From NCBI RefSeq assembly GCF_041224425.1, contig NZ_JBGFGL010000077.1, positions 416,947-480,946 on the forward strand: a DNA stretch of 64,000 bases. Direction: 5' to 3'. Below, piece after piece: positions 9,801-17,604 of this stretch. Source of the stretch: Psychroserpens sp041224425. GTDB taxonomy: Bacteria; Bacteroidota; Bacteroidia; Flavobacteriales; Flavobacteriaceae. Numbering within the stretch: position 1 is the first letter of the stretch; each line of letters begins with the position of its first letter. The notes beneath the pieces are model-generated. The model saw only the letters and a list, made by a program, of their open reading frames with translations, was not told where the DNA came from and made no database searches. The position numbers and the translations under genes are program-made.

Positions 9801-11709
9801 CTTAACAAATCCGCAAACAATTCATGTTAGAGTGGAAAACACAACCGATCCTAATTGTTACAGTACTTCGTCATTTTCAATAGAAGTTGGCACAAATCCT
9901 GTATTCAATGAACCTACAGATCTTTTTGTGTGTGATGATATTTCTAATGATGGCGTTGTAGAATTTGATTTCAATGTTCAAATTGCTGAAATCACTCAAG
10001 GTATTTCAGACATACAGGAAGTGAGTTTTCACACCACACTTGAAAATGCTGAAAACAATATCAATCCTTTACCTTTAAATTTCAGCAATACGGTTAATCC
10101 GCAACAAATTTATGTGAGAATCAACAACGGAACCATCTGTGAATCCTATACATCGTTTGTATTGAACATCATTGCAGCTCCAGAGGTAAACGATGCGCAA
10201 ACCTTAGTGCAATGTGATACTGATTACGACGGAATTGTAACATTTGACTTAACACTTTCAGAGTTTGATATTCTCGATGTTCGACAAGACAATATTGAAA
10301 TTTCTTATCATGAAACTTTGGAAGATTCTTATTTGCAAACCAATACTATTGCCAATCCTGAAAACTATTCAAACATTTCCAATCCGCAAACTGTTTATGT
10401 AAGGGTTACAAATACCATTTCAGATTGTTTCGTTTCAGTTCCGTTGCCATTAGAGGTCAACCTTCCTCCTGCTATCAATGACATTCCTGAATACGTAATT
10501 TGTGAAAATGAAAGCAATGCTACATCGCTTAACGAAATAAATGGTTCGCTATTACAACAAACCATCAATGTTGATGTCAATTATTATGCAACATTAGCAG
10601 ATGCTGAAGGTCAAACGAATGCATTGAATGACAACTATAACTATCAGTCCAATAACGATACACTTTTCGCAAGAGTTGAGTTTACAACAACGCATTGTTT
10701 CTACATCCATGAATTCAATTTAGTGGTGAACCCTTCTCCAATTGCAAATCAACCATCAGATTTAGAAGATTGTGATAATGACTATGACGGATTGTTAAAC
10801 TTCGGATTCAACCAGCAGAATGCAACGGTTCTTGGCGGACAAGATCCTCTACAGTTTTCAGTCACCTATCATGATAGTCTGACCTCTGCTGAAAACGGTT
10901 CAGAAGCCTTGGCAACAAATTATGAAGCTTTTGATGGAGAAACAATATATGTGCGTGTTGAAAATAATGCAACAGGATGCTATGCTTTGACACAATTCTC
11001 AACATTTGTAAATCCGAAACCAATTGTTGACATAGGAGATCAAGTCATTTGCTTGAATAATTTACCACTACTGGTTAGTGCAAATACAGAGCAAGCTGGC
11101 GACTCTTATTTATGGTCAACTAATGAAACAACTCCAGAAATTGAAATTACTGAAGTTGGGACCTATTCGGTTACGGTAACGTCTCCTTTTGGTTGTGAAA
11201 CCACTCGTGTTTTCAATGTTTCTGAATCGGAACAAGCAACTATTGAACTTACGGAAACTATTGATTTTTCAGATCCTAACAATATTACAGTCACCATTAG
11301 TGGTATTGGCAATTACTTATACCAATTGGATGATGAAGAACCACAACTATCTAATGTATTTGAAAATGTAAGCCTTGGCTACCACACAATTACCATTATA
11401 GATTTAAATGGTTGTGCTGAAGTGACTAAAGATATCGTCGTTATTGATGCGCCTAAATTCATGACACCAAACAATGATGGATATTTTGATACATGGCATA
11501 TCACAGGTGTTGAGACACTTCCTGGAACGATAGTTTACATTTATGATCGCTATGGCAAATTGTTAACGCAGCTTTCATCATCATCAATCGGTTGGGATGG
11601 AACATATAACGGTCATGCCATGCCAGCAAATGATTATTGGTTCTTAGCGAAAGTTAGAAAAGACAATATTGCTTTTGAAGTTAAAGGCCATTTCGCATTG
11701 AGAAGGTAG
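6868..11709 (+). CDS. T9SS type-B giant secreted protein, choice-of-anchor L head, 11 stalk repeats
   Basis: I start at the ATG at 6868, which opens a standard signal peptide (MNVLKLALSVLFCLCF to YAQ); the in-frame ATG at 6829 would add 13 polar residues in front of it. The protein is 1613 residues. A choice-of-anchor L domain follows, with the signature FNYILASEEYFGNFPCEYSDG and a second conserved stretch NYDSAVFIEGNSF. After an Ig-like segment come 11 stalk repeats (about 7910-11030), most with a CDxDxDG-x-FDL start and a tGC near the end. The C-terminus is an Ig-like segment and a type-B sorting domain (APKFMTPNNDGYFDTW, IYDRYGKLL, GWDGTYNGH, GHFALRR). Surface filament or adhesin is the likely role. 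Confidence 0.9.
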   Translation: MNVLKLALSVLFCLCFSIFYAQQISINNSFTEQELIENHLIQGCVETSNINSPVNGTVNGFNSFAYFERDGSNFPFENGIMLSTGNPLSGGNVQNNQVLNEGQTDWLTDPDLEAALGISNTLNATSIEFNFISVSNQIAFNYILASEEYFGNFPCEYSDGFAFLIKEAGTSDPFTNIAVIPDTTIPVNTNTIHDEIIGFCAPSNEAYFQGYNIGNTNYNGRTTVLTATANIIPNTEYLIKIVIADQTDKNYDSAVFIEGNSFNANVDLGDDIQTCASDVTLDGNIENPQATYTWLFNDVVIPGENQTTLDVSQSGNYTVSIEIPLNNSTCVIEDSINVSLSSTQSAESISDYHLCDDASGDQIETFDLSTKDSEAIASVPGSSYSVTYHYSSADALNGTNPITTPIQNIINPQPVFVRIEDTVNGCLAYQNFNLVVNQQPNISDPTPLIVCDDNTPDNVTTIDLSQKDDEITNGNFDLVVTYHLTQNDADNGTNAIPLPYVNTNPTETLFVNVTNSITGCSSTTTLDIEVLENPSIDTDSHYIDACDSDHDGFASFDLTSIIDDVLNGLTGVNVTFHETQEDADLGVNAIANETNYQNTISNEQIVFIRVENQSTGCASITPIELHTNLLLTATNIRDFALCDADNDGTEAFDLVNIATAIIGDLGDALEIDITIDFYLTENDRNNQINALDVTQPFEPTTIPQTLYLVITSPTCQEIEQIDLIINPVVEFVPIGSVSVCDTDQDGFTPIDLSQFDEQVTDNQPDFNVSYFATQEDAESNSNALPLIYTNTTNPFTVYTRIRFSGTGCADVNSFEIEVLPAPESFEPTDVVICDADQDGVSIIDLNAKISELVTNPINKTITFHNSQADADNATNPIATTSAYPAITETMFARVENNSTGCYSTQSFEIIVNTLPIINPIDLYKFCEPGDDGFGEFLFSTQDADILNGQTGKEVFYFETASDAENNTNPIDKDEIYVNLTNPQTIHVRVENTTDPNCYSTSSFSIEVGTNPVFNEPTDLFVCDDISNDGVVEFDFNVQIAEITQGISDIQEVSFHTTLENAENNINPLPLNFSNTVNPQQIYVRINNGTICESYTSFVLNIIAAPEVNDAQTLVQCDTDYDGIVTFDLTLSEFDILDVRQDNIEISYHETLEDSYLQTNTIANPENYSNISNPQTVYVRVTNTISDCFVSVPLPLEVNLPPAINDIPEYVICENESNATSLNEINGSLLQQTINVDVNYYATLADAEGQTNALNDNYNYQSNNDTLFARVEFTTTHCFYIHEFNLVVNPSPIANQPSDLEDCDNDYDGLLNFGFNQQNATVLGGQDPLQFSVTYHDSLTSAENGSEALATNYEAFDGETIYVRVENNATGCYALTQFSTFVNPKPIVDIGDQVICLNNLPLLVSANTEQAGDSYLWSTNETTPEIEITEVGTYSVTVTSPFGCETTRVFNVSESEQATIELTETIDFSDPNNITVTISGIGNYLYQLDDEEPQLSNVFENVSLGYHTITIIDLNGCAEVTKDIVVIDAPKFMTPNNDGYFDTWHITGVETLPGTIVYIYDRYGKLLTQLSSSSIGWDGTYNGHAMPANDYWFLAKVRKDNIAFEVKGHFALRR

Positions 11710-11850
11710 TAAAATTTGGCTTTTTGTCTTAAAAATTTGCTTTAACTCTAATATTTCTTCATAAACTGTAATTTTTTTCTATTTTAACAGATTCAAGATT
11801 CCTAACCCAAATCTACTAGTGTTGCTTAGCTTTTTATAACTAACCTAGTA

Positions 11851-14800
11851 ATGAAGAATATAAAGTGGTTGTGGATTGCTCTATTCTTTAGTGTAGTTTA
11901 CAAACTTACTGGACAACAAATAACGACTCAGACCTCTTCCCTAGAAGCTATGATTCAAGCTAATTTTGGGCAAGGCTGTGTTGAGATTTCAAATGTGTCG
12001 TCTTCAATAAACGGTCAAGTTGTAGGAATAAACAGTTATGGCACATTCGATAGAGCTGATTCTAACTTCCCTTTTACTGATGGTGTCATTTTATCTACAG
12101 GAAGCATCTACTCTAGCGGAAATACCGAAAACACATCAACGCTCAACGATGGATCGACTAGTTGGACTACCGATGCCGATTTAGAAACAACGCTTGGCTT
12201 GACCGGAACCCTTAATGCAACGTCTATTGAATTTGATTTTATTTCAGCTACTAATCAAATTGCATTCAATTATGTTTTAGCTTCCGAAGAATACTATTCC
12301 AACTTTCCTTGTCAATATTCAGACGGATTTGCTTTTCTTATTAAGAAAGCTGGTACGAGTGATCCTTACACCAACATTGCGCTTGTACCTGGAACCTCAA
12401 CTCCTGTAAATACAACTTCCATCCGACAAGAAATTGTTGGATTCTGTCCACCTGAAAACGAACAGTATTTCGAAGGATATAATATTGGCGATACCAACTT
12501 TAATGGAAGAACGTCTGTTTTGACCGCTAGGGCAAGTATCATACCTTATGAATTATACCATATCAAACTAATCATTGCAGATCAAACTGATCAAAACTAT
12601 GATTCTGCTGTTTTAATTGAAAACACAAGTACCATTGCTGCTGTTGATCTTGGTCCAGATATTGACATTTGTGCACAAACGACCTTGCTTAATGCCAATG
12701 TGCAAAACAACACCGCAACTTATCAATGGTACCTGAACGGAACCTTACTGCCTGGTGCCACAAATCCACTATTCCAAACTTCTGTATCAGGAACATATAG
12801 TGTGGTTGTCAATCTTCAAATAAACAATTCTTCTTGTACTATTAGCGATGAGGTAGTTGTTAACTTAAGCTCTGTTCAGAGTGCTGACATCATTCCTGAT
12901 TTCACTCTTTGTGATGACTCAAGCAATGATGGTGTTGAAATTTTTGACTTATCTACAAAAGATATCGATGCCTTGGATTCAGTTCCTGAAGGCAACTATA
13001 ATATTTCTTATCACCTAACAAGTGAAGGTGCGCTAAATCAAACCGCTGTCATTAATACACCATATGAAAACGTTTCAAATCCTCAAACAATTTATGTGCG
13101 AATTGTTGATACTGATACAGGATGTTTAGCATATACATCATTTGATTTGGTTGTCAATAATTATCCTATATATGATAATCCACCAGACATTTCTTTATGT
13201 GAAGATGCCACTGATGAAAATACACAAATAGATTTGACGCTTGCTGAAGAAATAATTTTAGAATCAAATCCCAATCTAACAGTCAGTTTTCACTATACAC
13301 AAAATCAAGCTGAAATGTATGTCAATCCTATTACTGGAGACACGTTCACTTTTCTTGATCAAATAAGTACTGTTTACATTCGGGTCGTTGACAATAATAC
13401 AGGTTGTGTAGGAATCAGTTCCATACAAATAACCATTTTAAACAATCCAGAACTCAATCCGGAAACTCAGTGGATTACCGCATGTGAAACAGATGGTGAT
13501 GGATTTGAAATTTTTGATATCACTTCAGTTCTAGGCGATGTTTTACAAGGCTTGAATAATGTAACCGTAAGTTATCATGAGACACAAATGGATGCTCAAG
13601 ATAACATCAACCCAATTATGAACCCAACCGCCTACCAAAATATCACACCAGATTTTCAAATGGTCTACATAAGGGTTACCGATAATGTCACAGGATGTAC
13701 ATCAATTGCTCCAATAGAATTACACACCAATGTTGTATTAACAGGTTTTGACACTACTAATTATGGCATTTGTGACGATATTACAAACGATGGCATAGCT
13801 GATTTCAATTTAAACCTAGTGAAAATTGCCATTTTGGACAACTATCAAGGATATGAGCTTAGTTTTTATGAAACAGAGTCAGATCGTGATAACAATATTA
13901 ACGCTTTAAATACCGGGATACCTTTTACAGCTACATCTATTGTAACAACACTTTATGTATCTGCTATAGCTATTGATTCTCCAAGTTGTGAAACTTATAT
14001 TGACATCGATTTGGTTATCCATCCTGCATTTGAACTTATTAACTTAGATCCTGTAGAATATTGCGATACTGATTTCGATGGTTTAACAGGTATAGAATTA
14101 GCAACCTTCAACGAATACGTAAGTACTGGTGTCGATTTCCCAAATGTAAGGTATTATCTAACTGAAGAAGATGCCATCAATAATGACAACCAACTTCCTC
14201 CTACCTATTTTAACACGACCAATCCGCTAACGGTTTACACAAGAGTTACCAATTCACAAACAAGTTGTTTTGATGTGGCAGCTCTAGAAATTACTGTTAT
14301 CGATCCTCCAGTAGTGTCTGAACCTTCAGATATTATTATTTGTGATAATGATCAAGATGCCATTTCAATTGTTGATTTAGAAAGTCGCATCCCAGAAATC
14401 GTAACTGAGACTACAGATTTGATCTTTTCATTTCATACCAGTTTTGAAGACGCCAATACTAATGACAATACCATTACCACTCCGAATAGCTACAGCACCT
14501 CAACCCAAACAATCTTTGTAAGGGTTGAAAGCTTGATAACCACCTGTCACAGTATCGTCGAGTTTGATGTTATCGTAAACACCTTGCCTGTCTTTATTCC
14601 AATATCAGAATTCATAACCTGTGAAAGTGATGGTGATGAAATCAATGATTTTTTCTTCAATCTAAAGGATGAGGAAATCATTAATGGGCAACCTGGAAAA
14701 GAAGCGCTTTATTTTGAAACGGCTCAAGATGCGATTGATAGAACCAATATCATAGATAAAAATTCTGCTTATCAAAATTTATCGAACCCACAAACTGTAT

Positions 14801-17523
14801 ATGTAAGGATTGAAAACGTAACAGACATTGATTGCTTTGGAATTGAGCCTTTTGTTATAAGTGTCACCCAGTATCCTACTTTTAATCCACCAACAGATAT
14901 TACGGTTTGTGACGATTCGTCTAATGATGGTATAGACACCTTTGACCTTAACGGTAAAGTGACCGAAATAAGCAATGGCATTTCTGAAAATCTTGATATC
15001 TCATTTCATTTGAGCTTTGAGGATGCCGATGCCAATACTAATGAAATTCCTCTTGAATATACCAATACTGTAAATCCACAGCAAATCTATGCTAGAATTG
15101 AAAATGGAACAGTATGCTATTCTATTGCTGATTTTGAATTGAATATCGTTCAAGTACCAGAAGCCAATCCAGCACCTGACATCGTTATGTGCGATACGGA
15201 TTATGATGGTTTAACCAATTTTGATCTGACTGTTATTGAAACCGAAGTATTGGATGTTAGGATTGATGATATTAGTCTTAGCTATCATGAATCGGTTGAA
15301 AGCGCTGATTCTAATTCGGGCTTGATAGCAGATCCTGAGAATTACACCAACTTATCAAATCCACAAACCGTCTATTTAAAAATCCTTAACACTATCTCTA
15401 ATTGCTACAGTTTGACACCTATTAACCTTAGTGTTAATTTACCTCCTCCAATTAATGATTTCAATACTTATGACATTTGTGAGAACAACTCAAGCTACTT
15501 TGATTTGAATGAAATCAATGCTGTTGTGGTTGACGACACCTCTGACGTTATCCTCAACTATTTTGAAACATTTACTGATGCTCAAGACAACAATAATCCT
15601 TTGAGCTCAGATTACACCTATACAACTACAAATGATACGATTTACACAAGAGTTGAGTCGCAAACAACAGGATGCTTCTATGTGTATTCTTTTCAACTTA
15701 TCGTAAATCCTTGGCCTATAGCAAATCAGCCAGATGACTTGCAAGCTTGTGATGACAGTTCGAATGATCAAATTACTGAATTCAATTTATCATTGGTTGA
15801 AAGTGCTGTATTGGGCAATCAGAATCCGAATGTTTTCACTTTTAGTTATCATGCTTCAGAAGCCTTTGCTGAGGCTGGTGTGAATCCTTTGAATAGCACT
15901 CATATAGGACAACAAGACGAAACAATTTATGTTCGTGTTGAAAACAATACTACAGGATGCTATAGTTTGACTCAATTCAATCTTATTGTTTTAGAGCACC
16001 CAGAAGTTCCTACATTTTTGGCAAACTGTGATTCAGATTATGATGGGATCACAACCTTTGATTTAACTCTTGCTGAAGCAGAACTTTTTGAAACTATCAA
16101 TCCCGATAACAGCATTTCCTATTTTGAAACTATTGAAGATTTATTAAGCGATTCAAATGCCATCAGTACACCTGAAAATTACACCAACCTTTTCAACCAT
16201 CAAACTGTTTTTATCAAAGTTTATAATTCTGTAGCAAATTGTTTCACCTATGTCCCATTGGAACTTCAAGCCTATCTTCCACCAGAGATAGATCCGTTAG
16301 AAAATATAGAAGTTTGTGAAACCAATGTGAATGCCATTGACTTAAACGACATAACCACTGAACTTTTAGTACAAACCAATAATGTTATAGTCAGTTATTA
16401 TGCTACAGAAATTGATGCCCTCAACCAAACAAATGCGCTAAATAGTAATTATGCATATCAAACGATGAGTGATACGATTTTTGCTCGTATCTCATTCACA
16501 ACAACCCATTGCTTTTACATCCATGAATTTACATTGTTAGTCAATCCGATACCAGTTGCAAATCCTGTAAATGATCTAATAACCTGTGATGATGATTATG
16601 ACGGTTTTTACAATTTTGATTTTTCGATTCAAGATTCCTCTGTTCTTGGAAATCAGAATTCAAACCTCTTTTCTATTAGCTATCACAACAACATTACCTC
16701 TGCTATTGATGGCATAGACGATCTAGAAGATTCTTATCTAGCCAGTAACAATGAAACTATTTTTATTCGTGTTGAAAGTAATAATTCTAATTGTTATGCG
16801 CTTACAGCATTCCAAACAATTATAAACCCAAAGCCGGAAGTCCATATCGATAACCAGACCTTATGTTTAGATGACCTTCCATTGGTAGTAAGTGTAGAAA
16901 CTTACATTGAGGGCGATTCTTATCTGTGGTCTAATGGTGAAACAACACCTGAGATAGAAATCACGCAAATCGGCAACTACTCCGTAACTGTAACGACGCC
17001 TGAAGGATGCCAAACAACTGAATTCTTTGAAGTCTCCGAGTCTGAATCGGCAAGTATTGTTGTCACCGAAAGCATTGACTTTTCAGATCCAAACAATGTT
17101 ATTGTTACCGTTGAAGGAATTGGTAATTACCTATATCAACTGGATGACGGAGAACCACAGTTCTCCAATGTTTTTACAAATGTGGGAATAGGTTACCACA
17201 CCTTGACAATCTATGATCAAAATGGTTGTGATTTTATTACAGAAACCATTGTAGTGATTGATGCTCCTAAATTTATGACACCTAATAACGATGGTCATTT
17301 CGATACATGGCATATTACAGGTGTAGAAAATTTACCCGGAACCATCATCTATATTTTTGATCGCTACGGAAAGCTCATTAAAACCTTGACCTCAAGTACA
17401 CCAGGTTGGAATGGATACTACAATGGCAATCTTATGCCAGCATCTGATTATTGGTACATCGCTAAAATTAAAAAAGGAAACGAATCCTTTGAAATCAAAG
17501 GTCACTTCACATTACGTCTGTAG
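11851..17523 (+). CDS. T9SS type-B giant secreted protein, choice-of-anchor L head, 14 stalk repeats
   Basis: A 1890-residue paralogue of the preceding gene with the same layout: signal peptide ending TGQ, choice-of-anchor L domain (FNYVLASEEYYSNFPCQ), Ig-like segment, stalk repeats from about 12890 to 16840, and a type-B sorting domain (APKFMTPNNDGHFDTW, IFDRYGKLI, GHFTLRL). I count 14 stalk repeats against 11 in the neighbour. The 277-residue length difference is about three repeats, and units 9-11 and 12-14 match each other in order, which points to duplication of a three-unit block. It is probably an extracellular adhesin or filament. No ligand is suggested. Confidence 0.9.
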   Translation: MKNIKWLWIALFFSVVYKLTGQQITTQTSSLEAMIQANFGQGCVEISNVSSSINGQVVGINSYGTFDRADSNFPFTDGVILSTGSIYSSGNTENTSTLNDGSTSWTTDADLETTLGLTGTLNATSIEFDFISATNQIAFNYVLASEEYYSNFPCQYSDGFAFLIKKAGTSDPYTNIALVPGTSTPVNTTSIRQEIVGFCPPENEQYFEGYNIGDTNFNGRTSVLTARASIIPYELYHIKLIIADQTDQNYDSAVLIENTSTIAAVDLGPDIDICAQTTLLNANVQNNTATYQWYLNGTLLPGATNPLFQTSVSGTYSVVVNLQINNSSCTISDEVVVNLSSVQSADIIPDFTLCDDSSNDGVEIFDLSTKDIDALDSVPEGNYNISYHLTSEGALNQTAVINTPYENVSNPQTIYVRIVDTDTGCLAYTSFDLVVNNYPIYDNPPDISLCEDATDENTQIDLTLAEEIILESNPNLTVSFHYTQNQAEMYVNPITGDTFTFLDQISTVYIRVVDNNTGCVGISSIQITILNNPELNPETQWITACETDGDGFEIFDITSVLGDVLQGLNNVTVSYHETQMDAQDNINPIMNPTAYQNITPDFQMVYIRVTDNVTGCTSIAPIELHTNVVLTGFDTTNYGICDDITNDGIADFNLNLVKIAILDNYQGYELSFYETESDRDNNINALNTGIPFTATSIVTTLYVSAIAIDSPSCETYIDIDLVIHPAFELINLDPVEYCDTDFDGLTGIELATFNEYVSTGVDFPNVRYYLTEEDAINNDNQLPPTYFNTTNPLTVYTRVTNSQTSCFDVAALEITVIDPPVVSEPSDIIICDNDQDAISIVDLESRIPEIVTETTDLIFSFHTSFEDANTNDNTITTPNSYSTSTQTIFVRVESLITTCHSIVEFDVIVNTLPVFIPISEFITCESDGDEINDFFFNLKDEEIINGQPGKEALYFETAQDAIDRTNIIDKNSAYQNLSNPQTVYVRIENVTDIDCFGIEPFVISVTQYPTFNPPTDITVCDDSSNDGIDTFDLNGKVTEISNGISENLDISFHLSFEDADANTNEIPLEYTNTVNPQQIYARIENGTVCYSIADFELNIVQVPEANPAPDIVMCDTDYDGLTNFDLTVIETEVLDVRIDDISLSYHESVESADSNSGLIADPENYTNLSNPQTVYLKILNTISNCYSLTPINLSVNLPPPINDFNTYDICENNSSYFDLNEINAVVVDDTSDVILNYFETFTDAQDNNNPLSSDYTYTTTNDTIYTRVESQTTGCFYVYSFQLIVNPWPIANQPDDLQACDDSSNDQITEFNLSLVESAVLGNQNPNVFTFSYHASEAFAEAGVNPLNSTHIGQQDETIYVRVENNTTGCYSLTQFNLIVLEHPEVPTFLANCDSDYDGITTFDLTLAEAELFETINPDNSISYFETIEDLLSDSNAISTPENYTNLFNHQTVFIKVYNSVANCFTYVPLELQAYLPPEIDPLENIEVCETNVNAIDLNDITTELLVQTNNVIVSYYATEIDALNQTNALNSNYAYQTMSDTIFARISFTTTHCFYIHEFTLLVNPIPVANPVNDLITCDDDYDGFYNFDFSIQDSSVLGNQNSNLFSISYHNNITSAIDGIDDLEDSYLASNNETIFIRVESNNSNCYALTAFQTIINPKPEVHIDNQTLCLDDLPLVVSVETYIEGDSYLWSNGETTPEIEITQIGNYSVTVTTPEGCQTTEFFEVSESESASIVVTESIDFSDPNNVIVTVEGIGNYLYQLDDGEPQFSNVFTNVGIGYHTLTIYDQNGCDFITETIVVIDAPKFMTPNNDGHFDTWHITGVENLPGTIIYIFDRYGKLIKTLTSSTPGWNGYYNGNLMPASDYWYIAKIKKGNESFEIKGHFTLRL
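15160..16835 (+). repeat. Duplicated three-unit block inside the 14-repeat T9SS-B gene
   Basis: Stalk units 9-11 (about 15160-15995) and 12-14 (about 15998-16835) correspond in order: 9/12 share PENYTNL, 10/13 are the CEN/CET type that lacks the DxDxDG loop, and 11/14 share VLGNQN before an F-SYH strand. The neighbour at 6868 has only one such block. Confidence 0.75.
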
Positions 17524-17552
17524 GCTTCCAAGACTTCTGAATTAACACTTTT

Positions 17553-17586
17553 TTGATAATTTACACCTTAACTATACGTATCTTTG
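17553..17586 (+). promoter_or_regulatory. Promoter of the 17605 T9SS-B gene
   Basis: TTG (17553-17555), 23 nt, then TATCTTTG (17579-17586) matches the Bacteroidota consensus. It implies a short 5' leader before the ATG at 17605 and excludes the TTG at 17584 as a start. Confidence 0.65.
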
Positions 17587-17604
17587 CAATCGGAAAAATT
17601 GCAA

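Noticed and set aside
17584..17604. TTG start of the T9SS-B gene 21 bp upstream of the chosen ATG
   Set aside because: It falls inside the TATCTTTG promoter element, so it would not be transcribed as a start codon. The ATG at 17605 gives a clean signal peptide.
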